This document shows positions 21,794-31,614 of a stretch of 64,000 bases of DNA, piece after piece; position 1 is the stretch's first letter, and each line of letters starts with the position of its first letter. The stretch comes from Beroe ovata (taxonomy: Eukaryota; Ctenophora; Nuda; Beroida; Beroidae), in the NCBI GenBank assembly GCA_946803715.1, contig CAMPET010000083.1, forward strand, positions 101,901 through 165,900, read 5' to 3'. The translations under genes and the position numbers were made by a program. A model generated the notes under the pieces. The model was not told the origin of the DNA. It did not search any database and was given only the letters and a program-made list of their open reading frames with translations.

Positions 21794-24700
21794 CTATTTC
21801 CTGTGTTGGAAGTACTGTTTCTCGCTGTTGAAAACATACGGCAGAATGTTATACGGTCCCTTAAATTTACTGATGAAGAACTTGATCTGTGGCTCCAATC
21901 CCATACCCTCCACGTACACATCAACACACATGCACAACTTGGAGACTATCTTTGTCAACACGTACTCCACGTTTTGATCGTACAATTCGTCCACGTGAAC
22001 GTTCAGCTCCTCTTCTATTGCTCGCACGTTGTTATCTGACAGAGCGTCCACTTTGCCCGACGGGGATGTGATTTCTATGGTGGTGAACGGTGGAGACACG
22101 GGGTAATCAAGGGAGAGAACAACGAGACCCTTGCACGAGGTCCTTCCTCGTTTTACCACGATCTGAGAAGTGAAAATGAGGTGAGATTCCTTTAATTTCG
22201 GTACGTTCTAAAGATTTAAGAAGCCACCGAATTAGAAAAAGCCCTGAATATAGAATGGATTGGATAACAACCTCATAGAACGTGTCCTTATCCGACACAT
22301 GGTTAGCTATTTTCTTGGGATACGTTTCAGTGAACTTCTCAAAGGTTATCTCTTTCCATGAGCTGAGCTCAGTAAGAAGGGTGGGCTGAGCAATGGCTCC
22401 TTCCTTGACCGTGTTATTAGTGTTCAGGTTCCTGGGCACGAGAGTTTCAAATTCGACTGATTTCAATTTCAAATTATGCAAGTTCGAATGATTGCTATGA
22501 TGACATTACGGAGATATGGTTCCGGTAGCAAGTAGCCGGGAATTATACCAGACCCTCATTAAATGCCTGATTGGGTAATCATGAGTCTGATTGGGTGATA
22601 CCTGAGCTGGTACTTGAGAGCGAGTCTGGCTAAACATCTCCGTTTGATAGCGTTAAGGAAGGGTGGTACTGTCTCCCTACTGGTAGCTAGATCAAGCTGA
22701 CTGCCCTGGGACCAGCTGGTGATTCCAGCTAGACGCTGGGCCCACTTGAATGGTCGACCTGGGCGGTGCATGAGATTTTGGGAAAAGTAACTGCCGCGCA
22801 GTAACGGAGAGAAGTGCTCTCGAAATCGAATAATAGGTTTTCGAAAACTTCTGTCGCGACAACACAACGACAAACAATATTCTCATCCCAATATACCCTG
22901 TTAAGTGTTACATACCTAGTGAGTTTGGAATTTTAGACTTTGCGGGGAGACCGAACTTGTCAAGGAGGCCTGGCATTTCCGGGTTTGGACATTCGTCCCC
23001 GTGATCATCAGTCCAGAGGGCACAGAGCAACTCCTTGCTCGACATGTAATCCCTGGATTTCGAGTGGGGTTAGCAAAGTGGAGACCAGAAAGTGGTGTCA
23101 GTAGAGATTAATGTGAAGAGAATGGGTACCCAGAGTGGAGTCAAGACTCAAGAGAAAAATTTGTTATCCTATGACAATCTCATGTATAAAAGACTGTCAG
23201 TAACTCACGTTCCGACAGAGAACTTATCACGCCAGGGGCTGGCAGTAGTGATCATGAGAGAAATCCCGACAGTGACGACCCGACACTTGACAAGATATGT
23301 GAAGAGAACCTTGGCGTGGACTCCGTCATCACAGGGAACCACAACCTGAGGGAGTGACACGGGTGTGAAGAAGGTGTGAAAAGGTGTGATGCAAGTGTGC
23401 AAATGCCAGTGTGTAAAGACTAAAGAGCTGTATGGCAGGTGTGATGGAGTGTAATGGTCGATGATACGGCGTTACATTTGGAATTAAAGACTGTACAGTT
23501 GATAGCCGGGACTCTTGAGAAGTAAAACGGGGCTTAGATGCAGTAAGTGATAAGTATAAGAGTATAAGTTAAGTGAACATAGAAACAATTAAAAAACGAA
23601 ATACAAACAAAGGTTAGTGCGATAAATTCGGCGTTTCCAAGCGCGAAAAGTCCTCGAAATAACGTTTTTATCAGAAAGCTGAAATCATGCTGTCTGCGTG
23701 CTCGGTCACCCTTCCATTGTACCCGGCACACTTTGCCACCAGTCTATCACAACAACACGCATAGAGCAGTATCTTGAAAAACTTATCCAAATCAGCTTTG
23801 ACAGTTTTAATCGCAACCGCTTGCGGAGAACTGAGACGATTGATCATCTGTGTAATAAACAGTCTCAGTCGGGAGGTTTTGCACACTATGTAGCTGAAGA
23901 GACGGCTTTTGATGACGGTACGTCCCTTGAGGTCGGAGAGAGGAGGTTGGCGTGACATATCCTCGATGTAAAGTTCTACCCGGTGATGTAGTTCCGATAT
24001 CGCGGGTTTGAGACGCGCATCAAATTCACAGAACATGGACTTATAGTTGATTGTCCCCGGCTGTGTATCGATGATACACGGCAACAGATCCAAAACGAAG
24101 TCTTGGAAGTCCTTGGTTAAACCGTGGGGAAGCCTCAGTACGATCATATCGGATTCAATCTGATAATCGACCGTGCGGTGGAGTGGGTTGGGTTTCTGAT
24201 TGTGCGCCTCGATGTCTCTCTTGAATTTACCGGCATATTCAGTCATATCGAAGGGGGAAACAACATCAAAACTTTCGAAAAGAATGACTTTCCGTGGCTT
24301 GTGACATTTGCGGTGAGGTTCGCGTTGAGGTTTGTGCTCTCGGGATCGCTTCTTCCCAGAAGAGTGTTCTCGGGAAGCAAGAAAGGAGGCAAGTGTGGAG
24401 TCGAAGGATGAATCCGAAGGAGAGCTTAGGGTGGGGAATTCAGGGAAAAAGGGAGAACCTGGAATATCAGAGAATCTTGGTATCAGCCCGCGTTTTTTCG
24501 TCCTGTCATTCGGCGAGGGTTTGATACACGGTGATGTAGTCTCACTTGGTTTGCGAGCTGGAGATTTTTTGCCCTTCTTCTTCTTCCGCTTACTCGGTGA
24601 TGGTTTGATACAGGGTGTTGAAGTGTCACCAGGTGATGGTTTGTTGCAGGGTGTTGAAGTGTCGCCAGGTGATGGTTTGATACAGGGTGTTGAAGTGTCA

Positions 24701-27700
24701 CCAGGTGATGGTTTGATACAGGGTGTATCACCGGGAGAGGGTCTGGGAGTGAGAGTTCCTTGAGGCGGAGGGGTGACGGGGGGAGAGGAGACGACAGGTT
24801 TGGTAGGGCTGGGTGTCAGCGGTTCGTACTCCAGGGGAGGACCGGTAGGTGGCTCATTCGATTTCCGGATTTTCACTATTCGCTTGCATGGAGGATCAAC
24901 TTTCGCTCGCTTAGCGGGGGGCGGTTTAAGCGATTCCAACGCCTGTCTCTTCTTCTTGGTGAAAGATCTGACAGCATTCCTCTGACACACCTCCTGCTGG
25001 AGCTTGGAACTGAGGATCTCAGTTTCGAAGAATACTTTCCGAGAACCGCCATTTTGCGGGGTTTCAAGCTGCAACCGAGATGAGGAAATACTCTGTTCCC
25101 ACGCCTTGAAATCGATTGATTCCCACAGGGCCATAACTTCATACTCGTGCTTACACATCGCCAAACTGATCACATCCTGAGTGACAGTGTCCAGAATTTG
25201 TTTGTCGACGTCACTCTGCCGCAAATACCGTCTACACGCTTCGATACATTCCACAAACCGCCAGAGCCCACAAATCCCACGTTGTAAGGGTCCTTCCTGG
25301 CGAAATTCACTGATATCATCAAACACAAGACCCTTCAGAACATCAAGATCTCTTTTGGAAAGCGAGGTCTCGCCATTCGTCCTCCTGCCATCCCTCCTAG
25401 CAGTGGTGGAGCACTCAAACTCATAACACGGGAACGTAGTTGAGTCCAACCAATCTTCCAAAGATAAGACAGTTCCTTCATCTTCTCTCTGTGAGTCTCC
25501 CAGTAGATCATCCAGACCGGTGTTGAAATCCACCAGTTTGTACCGTACTCTTCGCATCGTCCTCAACCCCTCACTGAATCCTGATGCATCCATCATTTTG
25601 AGACAAACATCCACTCGGTCAAGCAGTGTGAGCGCGGGGGGAGCGGAGGGGGAGTGAGTTCGGAACATGTTGACATCCTTCATAACCATGGAGTGGATGA
25701 TTTCTGTGTCGAGGTAGAGTTCTGTGATGAGGGGTGCGGGGTCGTTCATCTTCGGACCCGGAGTTGTCATCCTTCAAACAAGAATATAATCGTTATTTTG
25801 AGGCAGGAATAACTAAAAGAAGTAAAATTCTTGTTTTGACTAGAGGACTGTTTTGACTAGGCAAACTCCAAAGCCCAAACATCACAATGCACCACTGTAT
25901 TATAGTGAGGAGTATAATCAAAATAAATCGATCGGAAGTGTAATCATGGATCAAATTTCAGCGATGCCGGCACGAGAGAGACCGATCAAAAAATAACATC
26001 CCAGAATAACTTCCCAGGTAGGTACCGTAAAACAAACATCCTCGTAATTGTCTCCTAAAACCAACATACGGGTGTGATATGAAGTGTGAAGTGTAAAGTT
26101 TCACAGTAAGTTTCTATAATGTTTCCATGGCAGACGAAAAGAAGAGCCTGTCACCAAATTGAAAGAGGGGCATGAAAGCTCTTATCACTTAATTGAATTA
26201 TAATTACCTATACGAAGAAGTAGCACAGCAAAACATTGCGATCGAATTAATTTGCGGCAGATCAAATACAAAGGGATGGCGTGCCTGCATTTATACCGCA
26301 AACGATGCCACACCCTTACTTAATAGATGGGGAAAACAAACATCAAATAGGAAAAACCCTAATTAGGAACATCAATCAGCACTCCAATTTACGCAGCATT
26401 GTGGCTTCTGATGAGGCAAAAGTCTATCACTCGATAAACGAAAAAATGACTAGGCTAGGAAGTCACAAAATGGAACATAGAAAATGGTTAGTAGCATGAC
26501 ACCACTGTTTAAAATTACTCAGATAACACAACTCAGATTAGGGGATGTCTTGGAGAGCAAATCAGCAGTATAATAAACTACAATAACTGCTCCGGCATAT
26601 TACAGTCAGAAACGCTGGTGCCAGTGTAACTGCTTAGGAAACACAATATACAATTGCAAAACTGTCTGAACACTACAACTGAACAGGACAACGGTCCATC
26701 AACTTCAAGCATCATGCGTGTGACATGCATAACATACAGCTACAAGCATGGACAAACCCTATATTTGTGAGATAAACAGGGGATACGAAGTGAGGCAAAG
26801 TGTGAAGTAAAGCAACAGCAAAACAACTATACTTCATCAATAAAACATCAACTATTATGCTGCAGATGTCAACACTCTAAATTGTCATGAACAGTGTATA
26901 CTGTACACAGTGTATACTGTACACAGTGTATACTGTACACAGTGTATACTGTACACGTTGCATTACATCGGTTCTTCAGAACGATTAGTTTTGGAGCCCC
27001 CTGAACCTTTAGACAATTGTACATTCTACACTGTACAAAAAGTTTGGAATTGATAATGAACTAACTCGGTAACTTGTTGTACATTGGCTCATGTACCTTG
27101 TACACCAAACAAAATATCCTACAACTGTAACTGCTATGTCGGTACCAAACAACGTTTGACAGTTAAACAGGGAGCAATAATTACAGGCTATCTCCAAAGT
27201 TTCATGTAAGGTAGAGGCTAGAGGGAGAGCTTAAGTAAGGTGGCGGCGGTATAATGAGAACCGGTGTGTGTGTCCTGGTGTTATCAATGTGCGATAACAG
27301 GCAGTGACATGACCGATAACACTGGTGTATTTATACACGAAGAACAAGTGTGAGATCAAATATCATCGCTGATTGACAGCTTATCCAATCATGAGATTGA
27401 TTGGGACCAATTAGCAAAATCAACAGTCATTAGCCAATGATGCGTCACATTTCAGCTGGACAATATCCAATCACGCTTGTCGGAACACGACTGGTTCCCA
27501 TGTCTAGACCCGATGCATTCGAAACAGGAACAAAAACAACAACGGAAAGAAAAACAAAATGAAATCAAGATGAAATAAAATCATGTCTTGGATATCAGAT
27601 ACCATCACAGTAACCATCACAGTAACCTTTAATTATAGTGATTTCGCTATGCACCTATAACTCCAACGTAGGTATAACTAAACCACTATAACTGTGTATA

Positions 27701-30700
27701 TACGGACTATGGAGCTTGGTTACAATGTAACCAATGGTTACATATAACTCAGAGCTCTGGAGTCTAGAGCTTTGTTACATACAACTATAACTCTGTGTCC
27801 ATGGAACTCAATTAGGCACGCTTAATTACTGCTGGTATATGAATGATGTATGGAAGCTATTTTTAGTGCTACATACAGGGGAGTGTAACAGAACACCTGT
27901 TTCGACTGAGCCAGGGATTGTGGTGAACGCTAGTTCTGGGATAAATCGAACTCTGGCGTCGGAAAATGAAGTATGAAGTCGATAAGCAATGGTGAAAGAA
28001 GATAAGCTATGGTGAAAGAAGTAACACGGAAATTGGAATTTAATAAGTTTGGAACTGCAAAATACATGGGTGGAATATTCAGAAACGTAACAAGAATACA
28101 AATGAATACAAGTGAATACAAGTGACTACGATAATACGGCTCAGTTACAATCAATTACGGTTTACAGCATGTACACATCAGCAAATAGTACACAAGTCAC
28201 GTGCGCAATCAATTGTAAGCCACGTGACTGGATTTGATAAAGAAATAGTATATAGATTACAAAACAAATATCATGAACATTGTACAATTACAAAGCTAAT
28301 ATCATGTACAATGTACAATGTCTAGTATTCGGATGTACAATGTACATTAGAACACTATTATAGACAGACACCTCTGATGCAAAGCGCATGATCAATCATC
28401 GATAGGCAACCGTACATGGATATTCAACAAAAAACAGGGGCTGTGAACTGAAAATGACAGCAATACCGGACGTAGGTATAATGACTGTTGTGTAGAGCGT
28501 ATCATCACCGCAATGAGCAATTATGCCTTATACGGCAATGAACTTGGATTAAGCGTCATACCTTGATACTTAAGACGAGTGTGGTGTAGACTGCAAAGTG
28601 ATTATAGAGTGCAATGAATAATGTAAGATGTACCGGAAGCGAATTAGTGTTTTCTGAATAACATGATTTCATACTTCCTAATCACTCTGTGATTTCCAAG
28701 GCTAACCTCGACAGTAAGAGGATGGGCTTTGAACAGCTTCTTCTTGCCGAGATCATGCGCGGCGCTCCTCCTTTTGGAGTGCTTCACATCAACTTCAACA
28801 ACTTCATCATCGTCGCTGAGAGTAATTTCAGCGGTCACATTAACATATTGATCCGGCCTGCTTTATGAAGGAGCAAAAGTAAAATTGAAGTGTACGATTG
28901 AAATGATCACAGGTGTTGCTTTTGTTTTAACGTCCTATAAATCTCGCGATGTCCATCATTCTGAAAGCATACACACTGTAGCATCATCAGACAACAGCTT
29001 TCTCAGGGTGTGGACACTTCGCAGCACCATAGGACAGTAACAACATGGACTCTGATCACACGGAACCAAGTCGTGAAAGCACCACGCCCTCTGAAACCAC
29101 GCTCTGTTCTTCTCCTACCACCCTAACTCAGTGTAACAGATGGACCAAAGTGGAGAAATTCCTGGAAAGCTGGATATTCAACATTTTCGTGCTCATCTTG
29201 ACAATCCTGGACATGTCCACAATCACTATCATTCTAGCAGTTCCCGATAGAGTGCTAGGGGAAGGTGATAATGAAAAGGATCAATTTAAGTTCGGATTGC
29301 ACGTCGCTAGCATCATCATTCTTAGTGTTTTTCTGGTGGAAGTTGTCGCCAAGATGATCATCTACAAAAACCGATTCTTCAGAAAACCGCTTGAGATTTT
29401 CGATGCTGTGGTTATTGTTTGTGCCCTTGTCCTGGATGTATTGAATCTCACTCCAGCGTTTGAAATTCCGGGGGTGGAGTTTCTGATCATAGGAAGGCTT
29501 TGGAGGGTGGCTGCCATTATAAATGGGACTTTTCACTACATGAATTCGGCCAAGAATAGAAAAATTGAGTGGTTGGAGAGGGAAAATGACGCGCTGAAGA
29601 AGGAGAATGAACATTTGAGATCAAGGCTGAAGGCCCTGATGGAAGATGAATCAAACATTGGCTCAGTTGATGCTCTTTCATGATCCACCATTCCTTTTTA
29701 TTGTAACAACAACTTGTTTTTGATCTATTTCTTGATCTAATTAGTTTAATTACCCCTAATTGGTGTCGTACCTGCTCACATCCGGAGTCATGTTCTTGGC
29801 TCTCTCAAGATCTCCATTCACCGTGACCGTTGCTCCAATCTTTGCAAAGTCACTGTAGCCCGTTACCTTAAAAACATGTTTAGTTATTCAAATTTAATGA
29901 GGAATGAACTTGATAGATAGAATCAAGTCTTGAGGCAACGAATTCTCCTCTTTTTCAACTTACCTGACAGAAGATATTGTACAGTTGAGGGGGAAGCCAG
30001 GACGCCATTTCGGATTGTGTCTTGTGATGGACCAACTTCATTCCCAGGAATTCTTGCACCTGTCATGATAGTTAACACAAAGGATATTTTAGATTCCAAG
30101 GTTCAGAGTCTACGTGATGACCTCATTATGATAAATCATGAAAGTTGAAATGATGAATAATGATGAAATTGATGAATAGTGAATAATGCGCCCTCGGAAC
30201 CTGGGAAGTGGAGGAGAGAAGTTCCTCGAGTTGGGGCGGAAGTGATGCAAGATACTTATCTAGCTCGGATATCTCAGACACTAGGTCCACTTTCTTCTTC
30301 TCCCACTTCTCCAACTCTGCCTGCATCCTGTGAGAAGTTAAATGGGGATGACAAGTGGATTGTTAGAAGACAGGAATCTAAATGCGTCGCTGAGACATGG
30401 TTTAGTCATCTCTATGATCTGCAAGATCGAGGATTCAAGATCACGGGAATCAACCCGTGGTTCTTGCATCCCAACTTACCCTTTCCGTTGCTCGAGCTCC
30501 CAGTTCAAGCGCTCGACCATGAGTTTGTGGGTGTCCGTGTGAGCAGGTCTGTCTCCGAGACTAGCTAGAAAATCTGCCTCGGGCATCAGGGAGAGGTCTT
30601 CGTCGAGAGACCTGAATAGCAGGTGTCAAAAGCTGCGAGTGACGTCGGATTCGATGCCAGAGTGGTGTCAATGCAGATGAAAAAGTGGTGTCCGCGTCAA

Positions 30701-31295
30701 TATGGAGTTGTGACCGGTGTCAAAGATCTCGAAGTGGTGTCAAGTAAAATCAACATTTACTAACTTGTACTGCAAGCATTTCTTTATTTCTCTCTGGAGA
30801 TATATCTCCTCAAACTGCAGATTCTTCAGAATAAGATCGGTGCTATCAAGCTTCTTCTTCAACTGAAAATAAGAGTTTCCTGGATTCAAAACGACGATGG
30901 GACTCATAATCTTGAACCTAATAGTGGTGTCAGGGATATGTCTAATTCGTGAGTGGTGTCAGAGATTTGCGAACCTGATGAGTTGTGTCTCGAACACGCT
31001 TGCACTGGTGCTGTGCTTTACAGTTGTACTTCTTGAGATGAGCAAAGCATTGCATACACTCATCTACCAGCTGAAATTTTGGTAAAATTCCTGCGTCATG
31101 TGTGAAACAATCTCTATACCCATCAAGTAAATTGAATTCGTCAGAAACGGTCAATCAAATTCTGATGTAGACTGTGGGAACCAAGCCCCATACCTCCTGC
31201 TTAGCTGATGGTATTTCCTTCCTTACGACAATGTTACAGAGGGAGTCATGCAGTCTTGCGCAGGTGTTCTTGTATTGTAGACATGCGTCAGCCAT
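21794..31295 (-). CDS. THOC5: THO complex subunit 5, 13 exons, with two nested genes
   Basis: Exons: 31295-31194, 31070-30975, 30862-30765, 30611-30480, 30327-30201, 30059-29964, 29866-29772, 28857-28707, 23345-23209, 23052-22916, 22758-22602, 22431-22272, 22162-21794. All junction phases agree and give 618 residues (human 683). Matching segments in order include LNWELEQRK (human LDWELEQRK), VQEFLGMKLVHHKTQ (VQEYLFMPFDQAHKQ), KAHPLTVE, LFTYLVKCRVVTV, DDHGDECPNPEMP (GDHGKKTPNP), GRPFKWAQRLAGI (HPYLWVQKLGGL), ARLALKYQL and DNNVRAIEEELNVHVDEL (DDNIRAMEGEVNVCYKEL). The N-terminal third is coiled coil. THOC5 couples transcription to mRNA export in the nucleus. Intron 8 (5.36 kb) holds an orphan gene, intron 7 holds Hv1. 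Start MADACLQYKN is chosen because no earlier matching exon is seen; human has about 60 more N-terminal residues. Confidence 0.95.
23671..25770 (-). CDS. Orphan nuclear-type protein, 699 aa, intronless, nested in THOC5
   Basis: A single frame from ATG at 25770. I recognise no family. Residues 1-230 form a predicted helical domain (LYLDTEIIHSMVMKDVNMF, CLKMMDASGFSEGLR, then RGICGLWRFVECIEACRRYL). Residues ~280-310 contain basic nuclear-localisation-like KKKRQ and PPAKRAKVDPP. Residues ~320-400 are Pro-rich with tandem KPSPGDTSTPCI repeats, followed by KRKKKKGKKSP. A second helical domain covers about 520-690 (MIVLRLPHGLTKDFQDFVLD, LHHRVELYIEDM, KSRLFSYIVCKTSRLRLF). It lies wholly within THOC5 intron 8 on the same strand, so host pre-mRNA would include it in sense orientation; it needs its own promoter or a retained transcript. 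The domain order and basic stretches suggest a chromatin or nucleolar role, but that is only an inference. Confidence 0.75.
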   Translation of the reverse strand: MTTPGPKMNDPAPLITELYLDTEIIHSMVMKDVNMFRTHSPSAPPALTLLDRVDVCLKMMDASGFSEGLRTMRRVRYKLVDFNTGLDDLLGDSQREDEGTVLSLEDWLDSTTFPCYEFECSTTARRDGRRTNGETSLSKRDLDVLKGLVFDDISEFRQEGPLQRGICGLWRFVECIEACRRYLRQSDVDKQILDTVTQDVISLAMCKHEYEVMALWESIDFKAWEQSISSSRLQLETPQNGGSRKVFFETEILSSKLQQEVCQRNAVRSFTKKKRQALESLKPPPAKRAKVDPPCKRIVKIRKSNEPPTGPPLEYEPLTPSPTKPVVSSPPVTPPPQGTLTPRPSPGDTPCIKPSPGDTSTPCIKPSPGDTSTPCNKPSPGDTSTPCIKPSPSKRKKKKGKKSPARKPSETTSPCIKPSPNDRTKKRGLIPRFSDIPGSPFFPEFPTLSSPSDSSFDSTLASFLASREHSSGKKRSREHKPQREPHRKCHKPRKVILFESFDVVSPFDMTEYAGKFKRDIEAHNQKPNPLHRTVDYQIESDMIVLRLPHGLTKDFQDFVLDLLPCIIDTQPGTINYKSMFCEFDARLKPAISELHHRVELYIEDMSRQPPLSDLKGRTVIKSRLFSYIVCKTSRLRLFITQMINRLSSPQAVAIKTVKADLDKFFKILLYACCCDRLVAKCAGYNGRVTEHADSMISAF
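24594..24735 (-). repeat. 36-39 bp coding minisatellite
   Basis: About four tandem units encode KPSPGDTSTPCI (one unit has CN for CI and the first is shortened). Two related, diverged copies (KPSPSK, KPSPND) occur nearer the C-terminus. Unit count is likely polymorphic because units are nearly identical in DNA. Confidence 0.85.
25771..28706. other. Remainder of THOC5 intron 8
   Basis: Apart from the 16-bp repeat at 26891-26954 I see only AT-rich sequence with many stop codons. The part just above 25770 should contain the promoter of the nested 699-residue gene; no clear core element was recognised. Confidence 0.5.
26891..26954. repeat. Four perfect copies of a 16-bp near-palindrome
   Basis: The unit ACAGTGTATACTGTAC is repeated four times with no change. 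Each unit contains the dyad GTATAC, and related TGTACA words are dense to 28340. It could extrude as a cruciform. Confidence 0.85.
29045..29683 (+). CDS. HVCN1: Voltage-gated proton channel Hv1, intronless, nested in THOC5 intron 7
   Basis: A 212-residue voltage-sensor protein from the ATG at 29045. S1 has ILTILDMS with Asp56 at the selectivity-filter position (human D112). S2 carries His86 (human H140 zinc ligand) and Glu99 (E153); S3 has EIFDAVV with Asp120 (D174) and Asp131 (D185). S4 reads GRLWRVAAIING: Arg151 and Arg154 match human R205 and R208, but the third gating arginine (human R211) is Ala157; Asn160 matches N214. The second zinc histidine (H193) is not evident. The C-terminus (about 172-200) is a leucine-heptad coiled coil, so it probably dimerises. 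It lies on the strand opposite THOC5, between exons 29866-29772 and 28857-28707. It should conduct protons out of cells, but gating charge is reduced. Confidence 0.95.
   Translation: MDSDHTEPSRESTTPSETTLCSSPTTLTQCNRWTKVEKFLESWIFNIFVLILTILDMSTITIILAVPDRVLGEGDNEKDQFKFGLHVASIIILSVFLVEVVAKMIIYKNRFFRKPLEIFDAVVIVCALVLDVLNLTPAFEIPGVEFLIIGRLWRVAAIINGTFHYMNSAKNRKIEWLERENDALKKENEHLRSRLKALMEDESNIGSVDALS
29684..29771. other. Gap between Hv1 stop and THOC5 exon 7
   Basis: Only 88 bases separate the convergent Hv1 stop codon from the THOC5 exon. Hv1 mRNA 3' ends beyond here would overlap THOC5 exons antisense. No AATAAA is seen immediately after the stop. Confidence 0.5.
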
Positions 31296-31614
31296 GTGTA
31301 TTAACTGCTATAGTGGGAGTTGTAGTATAAGATGAAGTTGGAGAGAAAGTAACTCGTTATTGAAAATGATCAACGCGATGTTATTCAGTTTGGAGATGAA
31401 ACTTCGATACTGTCAACAGTTTTGCAAGAAAAATAATAATAACATCATTAACAATTATTTCAACAAATCACAAACTTTGAATCTTTAACTTTAAATTACT
31501 TGGCTATGATCGAATAGCATCAACAGAGATATCAATCCCATGCGAGGCAAGATATCAGAAGATACGGAGCATTTCAATTAAACGTTCTGAGGAATGACTG
31601 AAAGAAACATCACA

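Noticed and set aside
24332-24763. Gly/Val-rich frame on the + strand
   Set aside because: It is the antisense shadow of the KPSPGD repeat in the 699-residue gene.
26891-26954. Regular short repeats resembling an array
   Set aside because: Not CRISPR: units are directly adjacent with no spacers, and the window is eukaryotic.
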